A stretch of DNA of 64,000 bases from Shewanella fidelis ATCC BAA-318 (GCF_000518605.1 NZ_JADX01000005.1:372001-436000), one strand, 5' to 3'. Numbered from the stretch's first letter, positions 8,947 to 18,267 are shown. Notes: generated by a model not told the origin, from the letters alone. Numbers and translations are program-made.

Positions 8947-9324
8947 ATGAAGTTTCTACACACTATGCTGCGTGTTGCTGATTTAGACAAATCAATTGAG
9001 TTTTACACCAAAGTACTGGGTATGCAGGTACTTGAGAGAACAGATAATACCGAGTACCGCTACACCTTAGTGTTTGTTGGTTTTGAAGCGGGCGGCACTA
9101 CCATTGAATTAACCCATAACTGGGATACAAACAGTTATGATAAAGGCAGTGCCTTTGGTCATATAGCGCTAGGTGTTGACGATATATATGCGGCTTGCAA
9201 CAAGATTAAAACGCTTGGTGGCAACGTGACACGTGAACCCGGCCCAGTAAAAGGCGGCTCAACTCATATTGCTTTTATTACCGATCCTGATGGCTATCAA
9301 ATTGAGCTGATCCAACTTAGCTAG
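8947..9324 (+). CDS. gloA: Lactoylglutathione lyase (glyoxalase I)
   Basis: Starting at ATG 8947 gives a 125-residue protein beginning [10 protein letters not shown], the usual start of bacterial glyoxalase I; the longer frame from 8920 adds nine residues before this conserved start. Metal ligands expected at His5, Glu56, His74 and Glu122 of the E. coli enzyme correspond to H5, E54, H72 and E120, with the shift explained by a two-residue deletion. ELTHNWDT and the C-terminal [11 protein letters not shown] motif are typical. The enzyme converts the methylglyoxal-glutathione hemithioacetal to S-lactoylglutathione. An OYE reductase gene follows on the same strand, a common detoxification grouping. 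Confidence 0.95.
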   Translation: MKFLHTMLRVADLDKSIEFYTKVLGMQVLERTDNTEYRYTLVFVGFEAGGTTIELTHNWDTNSYDKGSAFGHIALGVDDIYAACNKIKTLGGNVTREPGPVKGGSTHIAFITDPDGYQIELIQLS

Positions 9325-9377
9325 TTGATTGCGATACTTTATCGTTACGAGTTCATTACCCACATCAATATTTTTTC

Positions 9378-9423
9378 CTACTCAGCTGCTAACAGCAGGC
9401 TTATGTTCTTTTAGGCTGAGTAG
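9378..9423 (+). promoter_or_regulatory. Inverted repeat in the leader of the OYE gene
   Basis: CTACTCAGC (9378-9386) and GCTGAGTAG (9415-9423) are exact 9-bp inverted arms enclosing a second small hairpin (CTGCT-AAC-AGCAG). The structure ends about 20 bases before the OYE start codon. No T-run follows, so an operator or mRNA structure is more likely than a terminator. Confidence 0.4.
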
Positions 9424-9442
9424 AAGCAAAGAGGAATTGAAA

Positions 9443-10540
9443 ATGAAAAATGCATTATTTCAACCAGTACAATTAGGTCGCCACACACTAAATAATCGTA
9501 TCGTTATGCCACCAATGACGCGCTCACGTGCAACTCAACCGGGTAATGAAGCTAACGACATGATGGCAACTTATTATGCTCAGCGTGCATCGGCAGGTCT
9601 CATTGTTGCCGAAGGTACTCAAATTTCGCCAATGGGCCAAGGCTATGCGTGGACACCAGGAATTTACAGTGCATCACAAATTGCAGGCTGGAAGAAAACC
9701 ACTGACGCTGTACATGCGAAAGGTGGGGTTATCTTTGCGCAGTTGTGGCACGTTGGCCGCGTCACTCACCCAGATAATATTGGAGGTGAACAGCCAATTT
9801 CATCATCAGCTTTAAAAGCTGAAGGCGTAAAAGTATTTATCGATAATGGCAGCGATGAGCCGGGTTTTGTTGAAGTCGTTGAACCGCGCGAAATGACTAA
9901 AGCTGATATCAACATGGTGATTGGTCAGTACCGTCAAGCGGCATTAAATGCAGTTGAGGCGGGTTTTGATGGTATTGAGCTCCACGCTGCGAACGGCTAT
10001 CTAGTTAACCAGTTTATTGATTCTGAAGCCAATAATCGCACAGATGAGTACGGCGGCAGTATCGAAAATCGTTTACGCTTTTTAGATGAAGTGGTTAGTG
10101 CTTTGGTTGATGCAATTGGTAGCGATAAAGTGGGTGTGCGTTTAGCACCTTTTACCTCACTCAATGGCACTGTAGATGCAACGCCTGAGCAGACTTATAC
10201 CGCAGCAGCGGCATTACTGAACAAACATAACATTGTTTATTTACACCTTGCTGAAGTGGACTGGGACGATGCACCAGAAACGCCTGAGGCATTTAAACAT
10301 GCAGTACGAGCAGCGTTTGATGGGGTACTGATTTATGCTGGCAAATATGATGCAGATAAAGCGGCGCAAACTGTCGCTGATGGTTTAGCAGATATGATTG
10401 GCTTTGGTCGCCCATTTGTAGCAAACCCTGATTTACCTTACCGTATTGAACATGGTTTACCGCTTGCGGCTCATGAGCCAGCCACCTTGTTTGGTGGTGG
10501 CGAAAAAGGCTTAACGGATTACAGTGAATATAATCAGTAG
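9443..10540 (+). CDS. nemA: Old Yellow Enzyme-type flavoprotein (N-ethylmaleimide reductase)
   Basis: ATG at 9443 is preceded by AGAGGA and gives 365 residues; the earlier frame start at 9329 adds nonconserved residues. OYE signatures are present: NRIVMPPMTRSRA near the start, AQLWHVGRV, LHAANGYLVNQF with the active-site His/Asn pair, and IGFGRPFVANPDLP near the end. These FMN-dependent enzymes reduce electrophilic double bonds using NADPH. It follows gloA at about 120 bases, matching the frequent nemA-gloA pairing in enteric bacteria, where both are controlled by NemR; no nemR gene is seen here. Confidence 0.92.
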   Translation: MKNALFQPVQLGRHTLNNRIVMPPMTRSRATQPGNEANDMMATYYAQRASAGLIVAEGTQISPMGQGYAWTPGIYSASQIAGWKKTTDAVHAKGGVIFAQLWHVGRVTHPDNIGGEQPISSSALKAEGVKVFIDNGSDEPGFVEVVEPREMTKADINMVIGQYRQAALNAVEAGFDGIELHAANGYLVNQFIDSEANNRTDEYGGSIENRLRFLDEVVSALVDAIGSDKVGVRLAPFTSLNGTVDATPEQTYTAAAALLNKHNIVYLHLAEVDWDDAPETPEAFKHAVRAAFDGVLIYAGKYDADKAAQTVADGLADMIGFGRPFVANPDLPYRIEHGLPLAAHEPATLFGGGEKGLTDYSEYNQ

Positions 10541-10691
10541 CATTAGTTGCGCCTCCTAATTTAAAATAGTCAGTTATAGCAATAGCAATCCCATGTGGAT
10601 TGCTATGTTGTTTTCATGCTGTCTATTTTGATGTTGTTACTTCTCTTCATATCAAAATAACGTATCCACCTCCTTTTCAAGAGTGCTCAGA

Positions 10692-11582
10692 ATGCGCGGA
10701 GTGTTGTATCTTTTTGTCGCTACCTTGTTGGCGGCTATGGGCTGGATTGCCTCAAAAGTGGTTGTACAGTCAATGGCAGGAGAAATGTTTATTGCGAGCC
10801 GATTCATACTCGCGAGTCTGATTTTAGTGCCTTTTTGCTACAAAAGTTTGCTTAAACTCACTTTCAAGCAAGTGTTATCAGCTTGCGGAGTTGGGGTATT
10901 TTTAGGTTTGGCATTACAGGTTTGGATTTATGCGGTCTCGATAAGTGATGGCTTATCAGAGGGGGCATTTATCATGAGCCTTGCAATGATTATTGCACCG
11001 TTGACCGCTTGGCTACTGTTTCAAGTAAAGCCCAATCGGGCTTTTTGGGTTGCACTGCCATTAAGTGTTAGCGGTATGATGTTAATGAGCTTAACTCATG
11101 GCTGGAAGATGGAGTCGAGCCAGTTATTGTTCTTGCTTGCATCGGCATTATTGTCGGTACACTTTGTGATGAATAAGCGTATTAGCGGCAAGCTTAAGCC
11201 TTTAGTATCTATCTGCTTGCAGTTATTTGTCGTGGGTTTAGTGGGCTTGTTATATACCCTGTATACAGAGCCAGATGCGGTGCAATTTTCTAATCAATTG
11301 CTTGTGTGGTTTGTGATTTCAACCGTTGCTGCGACCTCTGTGCGTTATCTATTGCAAACCATGGGCCAGTATAAAGTCAGCATGGAAACCGCAGCATTAT
11401 TAATGATTTTAGAGCCAGTTTGGACCTTATTGCTCAGTATTAGTGTGCTGGGGGAAACATTAGAGCTGCAAAAGCTGATTGGCGGTGGAGTTATTTTTCT
11501 GTCTTTGATTACCTATATAAAGCTCTCTAGGCGCTATGCTAAGGCTGAGCAGGCTAAGATAGAACTTGCTAAAGCAGCATAA
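10692..11582 (+). CDS. EamA/DMT-superfamily transporter
   Basis: ATG at 10692 (a GTG at 10683 is an alternative) gives about 296 residues with roughly ten hydrophobic segments in the two-EamA-repeat arrangement. The first repeat begins MRGVLYLFVATLLAAMGWIA; the second includes TSVRYLLQTMGQYKV and ALLMILEPVWTLLLSI, the usual EamA C-terminal motif. Members export metabolites or take up small molecules across the inner membrane; substrate cannot be told. It shares a symmetrical terminator (11592-11622) with the convergent gltS gene. Confidence 0.85.
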   Translation: MRGVLYLFVATLLAAMGWIASKVVVQSMAGEMFIASRFILASLILVPFCYKSLLKLTFKQVLSACGVGVFLGLALQVWIYAVSISDGLSEGAFIMSLAMIIAPLTAWLLFQVKPNRAFWVALPLSVSGMMLMSLTHGWKMESSQLLFLLASALLSVHFVMNKRISGKLKPLVSICLQLFVVGLVGLLYTLYTEPDAVQFSNQLLVWFVISTVAATSVRYLLQTMGQYKVSMETAALLMILEPVWTLLLSISVLGETLELQKLIGGGVIFLSLITYIKLSRRYAKAEQAKIELAKAA

Positions 11583-11591
11583 AAATAGATA

Positions 11592-11622
11592 AAAAAAGCC
11601 AGCTAAATTAGCTGGCTTTTTA
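11592..11622. terminator. Bidirectional terminator between DMT transporter and gltS
   Basis: A perfect AGCCAGCTAA / TTAGCTGGCT dyad is flanked by A-run and T-run, so it can end both converging transcripts. Confidence 0.9.
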
Positions 11623-11637
11623 CTTATATAATCTGGG

Positions 11638-12861
11638 TTAACCAACAAAGATCATAAAACCTTTTAGGATAATTGCGTTAACGATATCGACAAAGAAGGC
11701 ACCTACAATCGGTACAACCATAAAGGCTTGTGGCGATGGACCAGTTCTAGAAACCAAAGCGCCCATGTTCATTACAGCTGTTGGTGTCGCACCTAAACCA
11801 AAGCCACAGTGACCACCAGCCATAACTGCGGCATCGTAATTACTGCCCATGATCTTGAATGTCACGAAGTAGGCAAATAGCGCCAGTACCACGGTTTGTA
11901 TCATTAAGATGATTAACAGTGGGATAGCAAGGTCAAAAATTTCCCATAGTTTAAGGTTCATGAGCGCCATAGATAAAAACAGCGCCAGCGAAACTGAACC
12001 CAGCACATCAACACATTCACTGTTAATTTTGTAGCTACGAGACAGCTCGGTGAAGTTAGTAATGATGACACCAATAAACAGGGCGTAAACAAACTCTGGC
12101 ATTTTCAACCAGCTTGCGCCGACCATCTCAATTAAAGCGCTGGTCCATTTAGCGCCGGCTACACATAAAAGCATAATAAATAGGACTTCTAATACACTTT
12201 TCGCGGTAACTCTGTCTTCTTCAAGTTGATCATAAGTAACCAGATCAGGATGGTCGGTATGGTGATTACCGCCAATACCATAGCTAGAAACTAGGTTATT
12301 TTTATTAATGAGGCGCTGGGCCACAGGACCACCGATAATACCGCCCATCACTAAACCAAATGTTGCCGCCGCCATTGCAAACTCAAGGGTGCTAATTCCG
12401 TACTCTGTTTGGAAGGTATCAGCCCAAGCAGCACCTGTGCCATGCCCACCCGATAGGGTAATCGAACCTGCGATTAATCCCATAAAGGACTCAAGCCCTA
12501 ATAGGTTGGCTAAGCTGACACCAACGATATTTTGGATCACGATAAACAGTGAGGCGACACCTAAGAAAATAAATACTTTACTGCCACCTTTCAGCAGAAG
12601 CTTATAATTTGCCGCTAAGCCTACGGTACTGAAGAACATCAGCATCAAGGTGTTTTGCATCGACAAACTAAAGGCAACGGTAATGTTGTTAAAGTGCAGG
12701 GCAGTGATCACGGCTGCAATAATTAGCCCGCCAACAATGGGTTCGGGAATGTTATATTTTTTTAAAATAGGAATATAGCGATTGACCATATGGCCAATAA
12801 ATAGCACTAAAATCGCGACTAGAAACGACTCTAGTTCGCCAATAGTAAAAACTGTATTCAT
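11638..12861 (-). CDS. gltS: Sodium/glutamate symporter
   Basis: This 407-residue membrane protein has about ten to twelve hydrophobic segments and the typical GltS features: the N-terminal IGHMVNRYIPILKKYNIPEP loop, GGHGTGAAW in the first half, and GGHCGFGLGATPTAVMNM in the second half, the two re-entrant substrate-binding loops. It imports glutamate with sodium at the inner membrane. An AGGAG ribosome site precedes ATG. The upstream region is almost 400 bases long, with no other gene, and may hold its promoter. Confidence 0.96.
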   Translation of the reverse strand: MNTVFTIGELESFLVAILVLFIGHMVNRYIPILKKYNIPEPIVGGLIIAAVITALHFNNITVAFSLSMQNTLMLMFFSTVGLAANYKLLLKGGSKVFIFLGVASLFIVIQNIVGVSLANLLGLESFMGLIAGSITLSGGHGTGAAWADTFQTEYGISTLEFAMAAATFGLVMGGIIGGPVAQRLINKNNLVSSYGIGGNHHTDHPDLVTYDQLEEDRVTAKSVLEVLFIMLLCVAGAKWTSALIEMVGASWLKMPEFVYALFIGVIITNFTELSRSYKINSECVDVLGSVSLALFLSMALMNLKLWEIFDLAIPLLIILMIQTVVLALFAYFVTFKIMGSNYDAAVMAGGHCGFGLGATPTAVMNMGALVSRTGPSPQAFMVVPIVGAFFVDIVNAIILKGFMIFVG

Positions 12862-13198
12862 ATGACTCCTAGCAAAATAGATAAAGGCGTTATAAAAAAA
12901 CCTTGTTTTTGTTACTAAGTTTTTATTTTTGTTGAGGTATTTTTATATTGTCATGCCTATTTGGGGGTGAGCTATACTGCCATACTTATTTATCTGTGGG
13001 ATATCTCTTGTAGACCAAAAAATGGTCAAATCAGATTAATCTTTATTTATATTTGAACTGGCTAGCAGGTTTTATGGTGTTGAGAGGTAGACTCGGTAAG
13101 GATTTAGTGAAATATGCTGCGCTGCGCAAAATCTAAATATATATGCTTTGGGTGGTTGAATTTTGAACAGGTTTTGTTGGTTCAGGAGATATTCATCC
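12862..13198. other. Intergenic region upstream of gltS
   Basis: No gene is seen. The part near 12862-12900 contains the gltS ribosome site. A small dyad GACCA-AAAAA-TGGTC lies at about 13014-13028 and could be an operator, though it is weak. The rest is AT-rich without features I can support. Confidence 0.5.
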
Positions 13199-13226
13199 AA
13201 AAAAGCCAGCGCTGAGTGCTGGCTTC
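13199..13226 (-). terminator. Intrinsic terminator after spo0M
   Basis: Read on the minus strand, AAGCCAGC-ACTCAGC-type arms form a stem followed by six T residues (the A-run at 13199-13204). It follows the spo0M stop by about 25 bases. Confidence 0.8.
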
Positions 13227-13251
13227 TTGGGGGCATTTATAGCAATTGGTA

Positions 13252-14004
13252 TTAACTCAGTAATCTTTCAATATAGGGCCGCACACTAGCAACGTCATCA
13301 CAGTGATTTGGAATTGAAACGCTATGATAACCATCACCAGAAAATGCGCGATCAATTTCTATCAAAACACCTGTTTCTGCGCCGTTATCAACAAAAGTTA
13401 CTTCTAGCTCTCTAGCGCCAAAGAAAGAACGAGACTCAGGTTTGAATTCATACTCTTGATAACAAGGTAGGTGTGAGCTGAAATCTCGGCCACGTACGAA
13501 ACCTGCTTCAATGTCTGACTTAAATAAACGGTAGCCGCTGTTCTCAATAAATTCTAATACAGCCAGTTGAGTGTTTGAAGGCACAATGATTAGCGGATCT
13601 TTGTCGCTACCATCGATACCATTTTTAATATCTAAACCCGTTTGCAACCACACTTTAGCAATACGTTGGCCAAATAGACTGGTAGCCGGCACTTCTGGGT
13701 GTAGATCTAAAGTGAACTGATGTTTTATTGTTTCGCCCGGTTGGATGGTGACATTTAAACTTGGTTGCCAGCTTTGCAGTACCATACTTTTGTTATATTT
13801 GACTTCTTCATCGCCAACTTGCTGCTCTGCTTTAGCTTCAGCCATAATGGCAAATTCCAGTCCATTGAGTTGCTGCTCAACATCACCGCCTTTAATGACA
13901 ACTTCGATTGCGAAACTGTCGCCTGCACGTAAATGTTCATCAAGTAAAATAGTATCAACAGTTGCTTTGCCAATACCGACACTGGCGAGGAGTTTTTTCA
14001 GCAT
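13252..14004 (-). CDS. Spo0M-like sporulation-control / arrestin-fold protein
   Basis: The 250-residue protein begins MLKKLLASVGIGKATVDTIL and proceeds through GGDVEQQLNGLEF, IKHQFTLDLHPEVPATS and an acidic C-terminal domain with SFFGARELEV, matching the Spo0M family (two beta-sandwich arrestin-like halves). In Bacillus the protein affects sporulation; Shewanella-type bacteria do not sporulate, so its role there is unknown, perhaps envelope or cytoskeleton-related. AAGGA precedes ATG at good spacing. It is followed by its own terminator and transcribed alone. Confidence 0.88.
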   Translation of the reverse strand: MLKKLLASVGIGKATVDTILLDEHLRAGDSFAIEVVIKGGDVEQQLNGLEFAIMAEAKAEQQVGDEEVKYNKSMVLQSWQPSLNVTIQPGETIKHQFTLDLHPEVPATSLFGQRIAKVWLQTGLDIKNGIDGSDKDPLIIVPSNTQLAVLEFIENSGYRLFKSDIEAGFVRGRDFSSHLPCYQEYEFKPESRSFFGARELEVTFVDNGAETGVLIEIDRAFSGDGYHSVSIPNHCDDVASVRPYIERLLS

Positions 14005-14138
14005 TTTGGTTCCTTGGATATAAACAAGCTCGAGGCTGACACTAGCATTTGGCTGGTATCATCTCAATAACTACTTTGTATTTAGAGAGGCTCGCTATGC
14101 TAACCAACCTGCCAACATAGCGACCTTAGGTAAACTTG

Positions 14139-16367
14139 TTAGATATTTAACTTTTGGTTATTGCTGAGGACTTTTACATTATTAAAGTACTCAACAAATT
14201 TTTCAGGATGCAGAGTGTGCACAGGCACTAAGCATTTAGCGTCTATTGAGTCAGCAAACGCTTTTAAATGAGTTGTGTAGGCGTGTCCACTGGTGTGAGC
14301 GTATTGCCATTTCAATTGATACTTTGCTTCCATCAAATTAAAGCTGGGTTGTTTTTCCTTGTAGCCTAGCCACATTGAGTAAATAAGTTGTGGCTGAATA
14401 TCTTGCTTAATAAAGTGATCAATAAACTTTGGCATTTGTGATGTTGAAATTCGAAATACGTAATCGCTGCCTGTTAACTTATCTAAGTTAATATGGCGAT
14501 TGCTATATTTAAGAAAATCCGTGCCAAATTGTTGTTCTATTGCTTGGCGCTGTGAATAAGGAAATATCACTTTAAGATGATCGTCCTTATGAGGAGGCAA
14601 TCCTGGAGCATGTTTTTTCAATGCATCGAGTAAGTATAGCTGGTAAAGGTCGATAACCAGCTTTTTTCCTGTACGCTTTGTAGCGTTATATAAACTGACT
14701 AATCTATCTATGTTACTTCCAGAGGCGCTAACGAAAGCTGGGCGCTTTTCTTGTGAAAGTAGACGAACAAACTCTTCTTCAACGCTCGATTCTGTTGGGA
14801 ATTGTTGCGAGTGTCTATCATCTAGCGTGGTGCCTTCAAGTAGCATGACATCTGGTTGGTTTACATTTGCATATAGATAGTCATTTACTTTGGCTTTACG
14901 GCCGTGGCCACGAAAGTCGCCGCTATAAAAGATTTGTTTATTATTTACTTCTACAAGCAAGCCGCACGCGCCAAATGCTGAATGGTCCATCATATAAGCC
15001 GTAATTTTGAATGGTCCTATCTGGAATGGTTTACCCGGTGAATATTGCGAGCAGCGCTCAAGTTGATTAAATCTAAGCGCTTGAGGGTAAAATACGTTGC
15101 CTATATGCATCATCGAATAGCTTCCATTAGAAAGGTAGATCTTTGCATCGTTAGGTAAAGTATCAAGCAAACCATAATGGTCGGGATGGGCATGAGATAA
15201 AATGTAGGCTAGGGGCGGGTTGAGATCTTGTTGTTGAATATCTAATAAGATCCCGTTGCTAATTGATGCTTCAGCAATATATTCAGGATCAATTGATGCT
15301 CCTGCGTTATCCATAATTGGCGCGCCATAATCTAATACGATAGCGTCATTACCGTGATTGATTTTAATGCAGCTACCGCCAATAGTATCGGCTCCGCGCA
15401 ATATCGTTATCGAGGTCTGAATCTGAGTATTATTCAGATGTTGGTTTGCTTGATACTGTTCTAGCTCAGCAGCCGAAAGAAGCGTTCGATGGCTATCGGC
15501 AGTCATGACTTGTAGCTTAATTTGGTTATCAATAAGTTTTTGCTGATGAGGTAACCAGCTATCTTTTTGAGTGTTTTTGGGATTATGTAAAAAGAGTAAC
15601 CTTGGCTCAGTGTCTAAACCAAGCTGTAATGTACCTTTGGCTACAGCTTCAATGGTTTTAGATACCTGTTTGCCGGCAAGCTGACAAATATGTGTTTGAA
15701 CTTTACAAGCAGTAATATAAGCATTAATCACTTCTAATTGGTTTTTTTCTTCAGTTAAAAACGCTCGATATTTGCTAACCTGATTAATAACTTCAGGTTG
15801 GTCTATGCTTGAGCGACAGCGTGTGTCAGATGTTAATTTTGCTTCCCAAAGAACGATTTTAGCTTGCCCTTGGTCTTCTTCAATAGTTACAAGGTCAATG
15901 CGGAAGCCTGAACCAGGTAAGCCCATTTCCATGTCTATAATATTTTCATTCGCGGCTACAACTTGTTCTACGAAGGTTTTTTCTTCACCCTTGTGTTTCT
16001 TCGAACGTGCTATCCATAAATCTAATGTTTCACTGCCGAGATATTGGGCAAATTCTTTATTATTGTCTGGATTGGTGATGCAATTGCTATCCCCGACTAA
16101 CTTTGTGTATTTCTGGCTAGTCGCGCTTTCAAATACATACTTTACATGTTGTTCTGAGCGCAGCAGGTTATTTTGAGTGAACCCTACTTTTGCAATCGCT
16201 TGACCTTGATGATAAAAGTTGAGATAGCCATCGCGTACAGCTAGCCTAAGTCCTGTATCTCCGAGCTCCTCACCACTTGGCTTTAGCCTAATGAGTAGTT
16301 CTTCCCACCAGACTGGTACTTGTTGTAATTTTTCAATCGCAAATTTTCGAGCAAACTTTGTTGTCAT
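14139..16367 (-). CDS. PD-(D/E)XK-like nuclease domain fused to MBL/beta-CASP domain
   Basis: Starting at ATG 16367 (TTG at 16382 is possible, adding five residues) the protein has 742 residues. Positions below count from the TTG. Residues about 1-320 contain a PD-(D/E)XK-like core: RIDLV with D163 followed by LWEAKL with E180 and K182. Residues about 325-747 form a metallo-beta-lactamase domain: SHAHPDH (H397, H399, D401, H402), SGDFRGHG (D489), LLEGTT (E516), and a beta-CASP end with HTSGH (H700) and VPVH (H722), as in RNase J-type nucleases. The combination suggests nucleic-acid cleavage. No obvious partner gene adjoins; it is followed by spo0M on the same strand. Confidence 0.72.
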   Translation of the reverse strand: MTTKFARKFAIEKLQQVPVWWEELLIRLKPSGEELGDTGLRLAVRDGYLNFYHQGQAIAKVGFTQNNLLRSEQHVKYVFESATSQKYTKLVGDSNCITNPDNNKEFAQYLGSETLDLWIARSKKHKGEEKTFVEQVVAANENIIDMEMGLPGSGFRIDLVTIEEDQGQAKIVLWEAKLTSDTRCRSSIDQPEVINQVSKYRAFLTEEKNQLEVINAYITACKVQTHICQLAGKQVSKTIEAVAKGTLQLGLDTEPRLLFLHNPKNTQKDSWLPHQQKLIDNQIKLQVMTADSHRTLLSAAELEQYQANQHLNNTQIQTSITILRGADTIGGSCIKINHGNDAIVLDYGAPIMDNAGASIDPEYIAEASISNGILLDIQQQDLNPPLAYILSHAHPDHYGLLDTLPNDAKIYLSNGSYSMMHIGNVFYPQALRFNQLERCSQYSPGKPFQIGPFKITAYMMDHSAFGACGLLVEVNNKQIFYSGDFRGHGRKAKVNDYLYANVNQPDVMLLEGTTLDDRHSQQFPTESSVEEEFVRLLSQEKRPAFVSASGSNIDRLVSLYNATKRTGKKLVIDLYQLYLLDALKKHAPGLPPHKDDHLKVIFPYSQRQAIEQQFGTDFLKYSNRHINLDKLTGSDYVFRISTSQMPKFIDHFIKQDIQPQLIYSMWLGYKEKQPSFNLMEAKYQLKWQYAHTSGHAYTTHLKAFADSIDAKCLVPVHTLHPEKFVEYFNNVKVLSNNQKLNI

Positions 16368-16652
16368 TTTTATTGTTCTCAATCACTTTAATAAACAAAA
16401 ATATAATCTGTACTACTGGAGGTATAAATCTGATTTTTAAGCCATTAAATTCACCTTTTATTTTTCTCCTCCCTATATATTCAGTTCAGGGCGTCAGAAA
16501 TTAAGCGGGCAATGCCATATATTTTCATTTTGTGATGAGTGTTTTGTTTTACGGAGCATAAGCGCGAACATTTAGATTAAATATCGAGCTAGTTTAGAGG
16601 TTGCGCATTTATTTAGTTAAAGAGTGAACTTAATATGCCTAATAGATAGATA

Positions 16653-16668
16653 TGTGATCAGAATCACT
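16653..16668. promoter_or_regulatory. CRP-like binding site
   Basis: TGTGATCAGAATCACT matches TGTGA-N6-TCACA in nine of ten conserved positions. It is about 190 bases upstream of the purine permease start and about 290 bases from the divergent gene's start, so the permease is the likelier target. Confidence 0.5.
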
Positions 16669-16779
16669 CATGTTTCTCCCTTTGGCTGCACTACAATAAC
16701 GCCCCTTTCGTGAACCTAAATCGAAATTGTTTAATCGTTATCTTCAGAACAACTGTTCTGGGGACTATGTGCGCGCGCC

Positions 16780-16814
16780 GCAAACGTAAAAATGGCGATA
16801 AATAAGCCATTTTT
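16780..16814 (+). promoter_or_regulatory. PurR-like half-site and hairpin in purine permease leader
   Basis: GCAAACGT at 16780-16787 equals the core of the PurR operator half, and a stem AAAAATGGC (16788-16796) / GCCATTTTT (16806-16814) follows immediately, ending 40 bases before the start codon. This may be an operator plus attenuator or simply a structured leader; it does not match the purine riboswitch. Confidence 0.35.
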
Positions 16815-16854
16815 GCTGTGGCAATAGTGAAGTTAAGATGGAAATAGTCTAGTT

Positions 16855-18240
16855 ATGAGTACGCCAAGTAATACACCGCACAGCGATGTAAAAGCTGCAA
16901 ATAGTGCAGAAAACTCAAGCGCAGCAGCTGTTAAATCAGGTCTGTTTGAGCGCTTTTTTAAACTATCGAGCCACAATACCAGTGTGTCGACTGAGGTCAT
17001 TGCAGGTATCACTACCTTTATGACTATGGTGTATATCGTTTTTGTAAACCCACAGATTTTGTCTGCAGCAGGTATGGATGCCAGTGAGGTATTTGTGGTG
17101 ACCTGTATGATCAGTGCAATAGGCTGTATCGCTATGGGGCTAATTGCTAACTTGCCTATCGCATTAGCACCAGCAATGGGCTTAAACGCATTTTTTGCTT
17201 TTTCTGTGGTCGTTGGCATGGGCGTAAGCTGGCAAATAGGCATGGGCACCATTTTTTGGGGGGCTGTGTGTTTTGCTATCGTGTCGTTGCTGGGGATCCG
17301 CTCTTGGATTTTAACTAACATTCCAAAGTGTTTACGTATTGGTATTCCAAGCGGTATTGGTTTACTTATCGCTATGGTTGGCTTTAGTAATGCGGGCATT
17401 GTGGTCGCAAGTCCGGCAACGATGATCACTGTGGGTGACTTAAGCTCACTGGAGTGCGTATTAGGCGCATTAGGTTTCTTTATTATTGTTATTTTGGCAT
17501 CACGTGGTATTCATTCTGCTGTGTTGGTTTCAATTGCAGTTGTAACAGCGATTGCGGCTTTGATGGGCGATATTGAGTACACAGGCATTGTTTCTATGCC
17601 GCCAAGTATTAGTAACACCTTTGGTGAGCTAGACTTAGCGGGTTCACTTGATGTGGCATTAATGGGCGTTATTTTCTCATTTGCGCTTGTGAGCTTATTT
17701 GATAGCTCAGGCACTATGATTGGTGTGACCGAGAAGTGTGGTTTTACTGACAAGCGTGGCCGTTTCCCTCGTATGAAACAAGCCTTAATGACGGACTCTG
17801 CTACTTCTGTTGTTGGTGCTTATATGGGGACATCAACAGTTACTGCTTACATTGAAAGCTCGGCAGGTGTTGCGGCTGGTGGTCGTACTGGTCTAGCGGC
17901 GATTGTAACGGGTCTATTGTTTATTTTAGTGATTTTCTTCTCGCCATTGGCGGCAATGGTTCCCGGCTATGCAGTTGCTGGTGCCTTGGTTTATGTGGGC
18001 ATTTTGATGTCATCAGAGCTGGCTAAAATTGACGGTAAAGATCTAACAGAGTCTGCTCCAGCATTTATTACAGCAGTGATGATGCCGTTTACTTTCTCGA
18101 TTACCGAAGGTGTTGCGGCAGGCTTTATTACTTACTGCGTGCTAAAAGCGGGTACTAACCGTTGGCGTGAAATCCACCCAGGAGTGGCGATTGTGGCATT
18201 GCTGTTTATCATTAAGTTTGCCTTTGTTGATGGGCATTAG
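16855..18240 (+). CDS. NCS2/AzgA-type purine (guanine/hypoxanthine/adenine) permease
   Basis: The 461-residue protein has an N-terminal polar stretch and then about twelve membrane segments. AGITTFMTMVYIVFVNPQIL, PALAPAMGLNAFFAF-like sequence, SLFDSSGTMIGV and GAYMGTSTVTAYIESSAGVAAGGRTGLA are typical of the AzgA branch of NCS2 purine transporters (E. coli GhxP/GhxQ/AdeP). It imports hypoxanthine, guanine or adenine with protons. The start at 16855 is clear from the preceding leader. It ends with an excellent terminator. Guanine deaminase is encoded 5 kb away, not adjacent. Confidence 0.92.
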   Translation: MSTPSNTPHSDVKAANSAENSSAAAVKSGLFERFFKLSSHNTSVSTEVIAGITTFMTMVYIVFVNPQILSAAGMDASEVFVVTCMISAIGCIAMGLIANLPIALAPAMGLNAFFAFSVVVGMGVSWQIGMGTIFWGAVCFAIVSLLGIRSWILTNIPKCLRIGIPSGIGLLIAMVGFSNAGIVVASPATMITVGDLSSLECVLGALGFFIIVILASRGIHSAVLVSIAVVTAIAALMGDIEYTGIVSMPPSISNTFGELDLAGSLDVALMGVIFSFALVSLFDSSGTMIGVTEKCGFTDKRGRFPRMKQALMTDSATSVVGAYMGTSTVTAYIESSAGVAAGGRTGLAAIVTGLLFILVIFFSPLAAMVPGYAVAGALVYVGILMSSELAKIDGKDLTESAPAFITAVMMPFTFSITEGVAAGFITYCVLKAGTNRWREIHPGVAIVALLFIIKFAFVDGH

Positions 18241-18267
18241 TCTATAGGGCTAAAAATAGATAGACCG

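Larger units (their letters stand above)
16368..16854. other. Divergent intergenic region between fusion nuclease and purine permease
   Basis: 487 bases without a gene. It holds a CRP-like site at 16653-16668, a small dyad CAGAAC-AACT-GTTCTG at about 16745-16760, and a hairpin near the permease start. The part next to the nuclease-like gene is A/T-rich and shows no strong Shine-Dalgarno sequence. Confidence 0.5.

Noticed and set aside
16690-16854. Possible purine riboswitch before the permease
   Set aside because: The conserved aptamer loops of the purine riboswitch were not found; only a simple hairpin and a PurR-like half-site are present.
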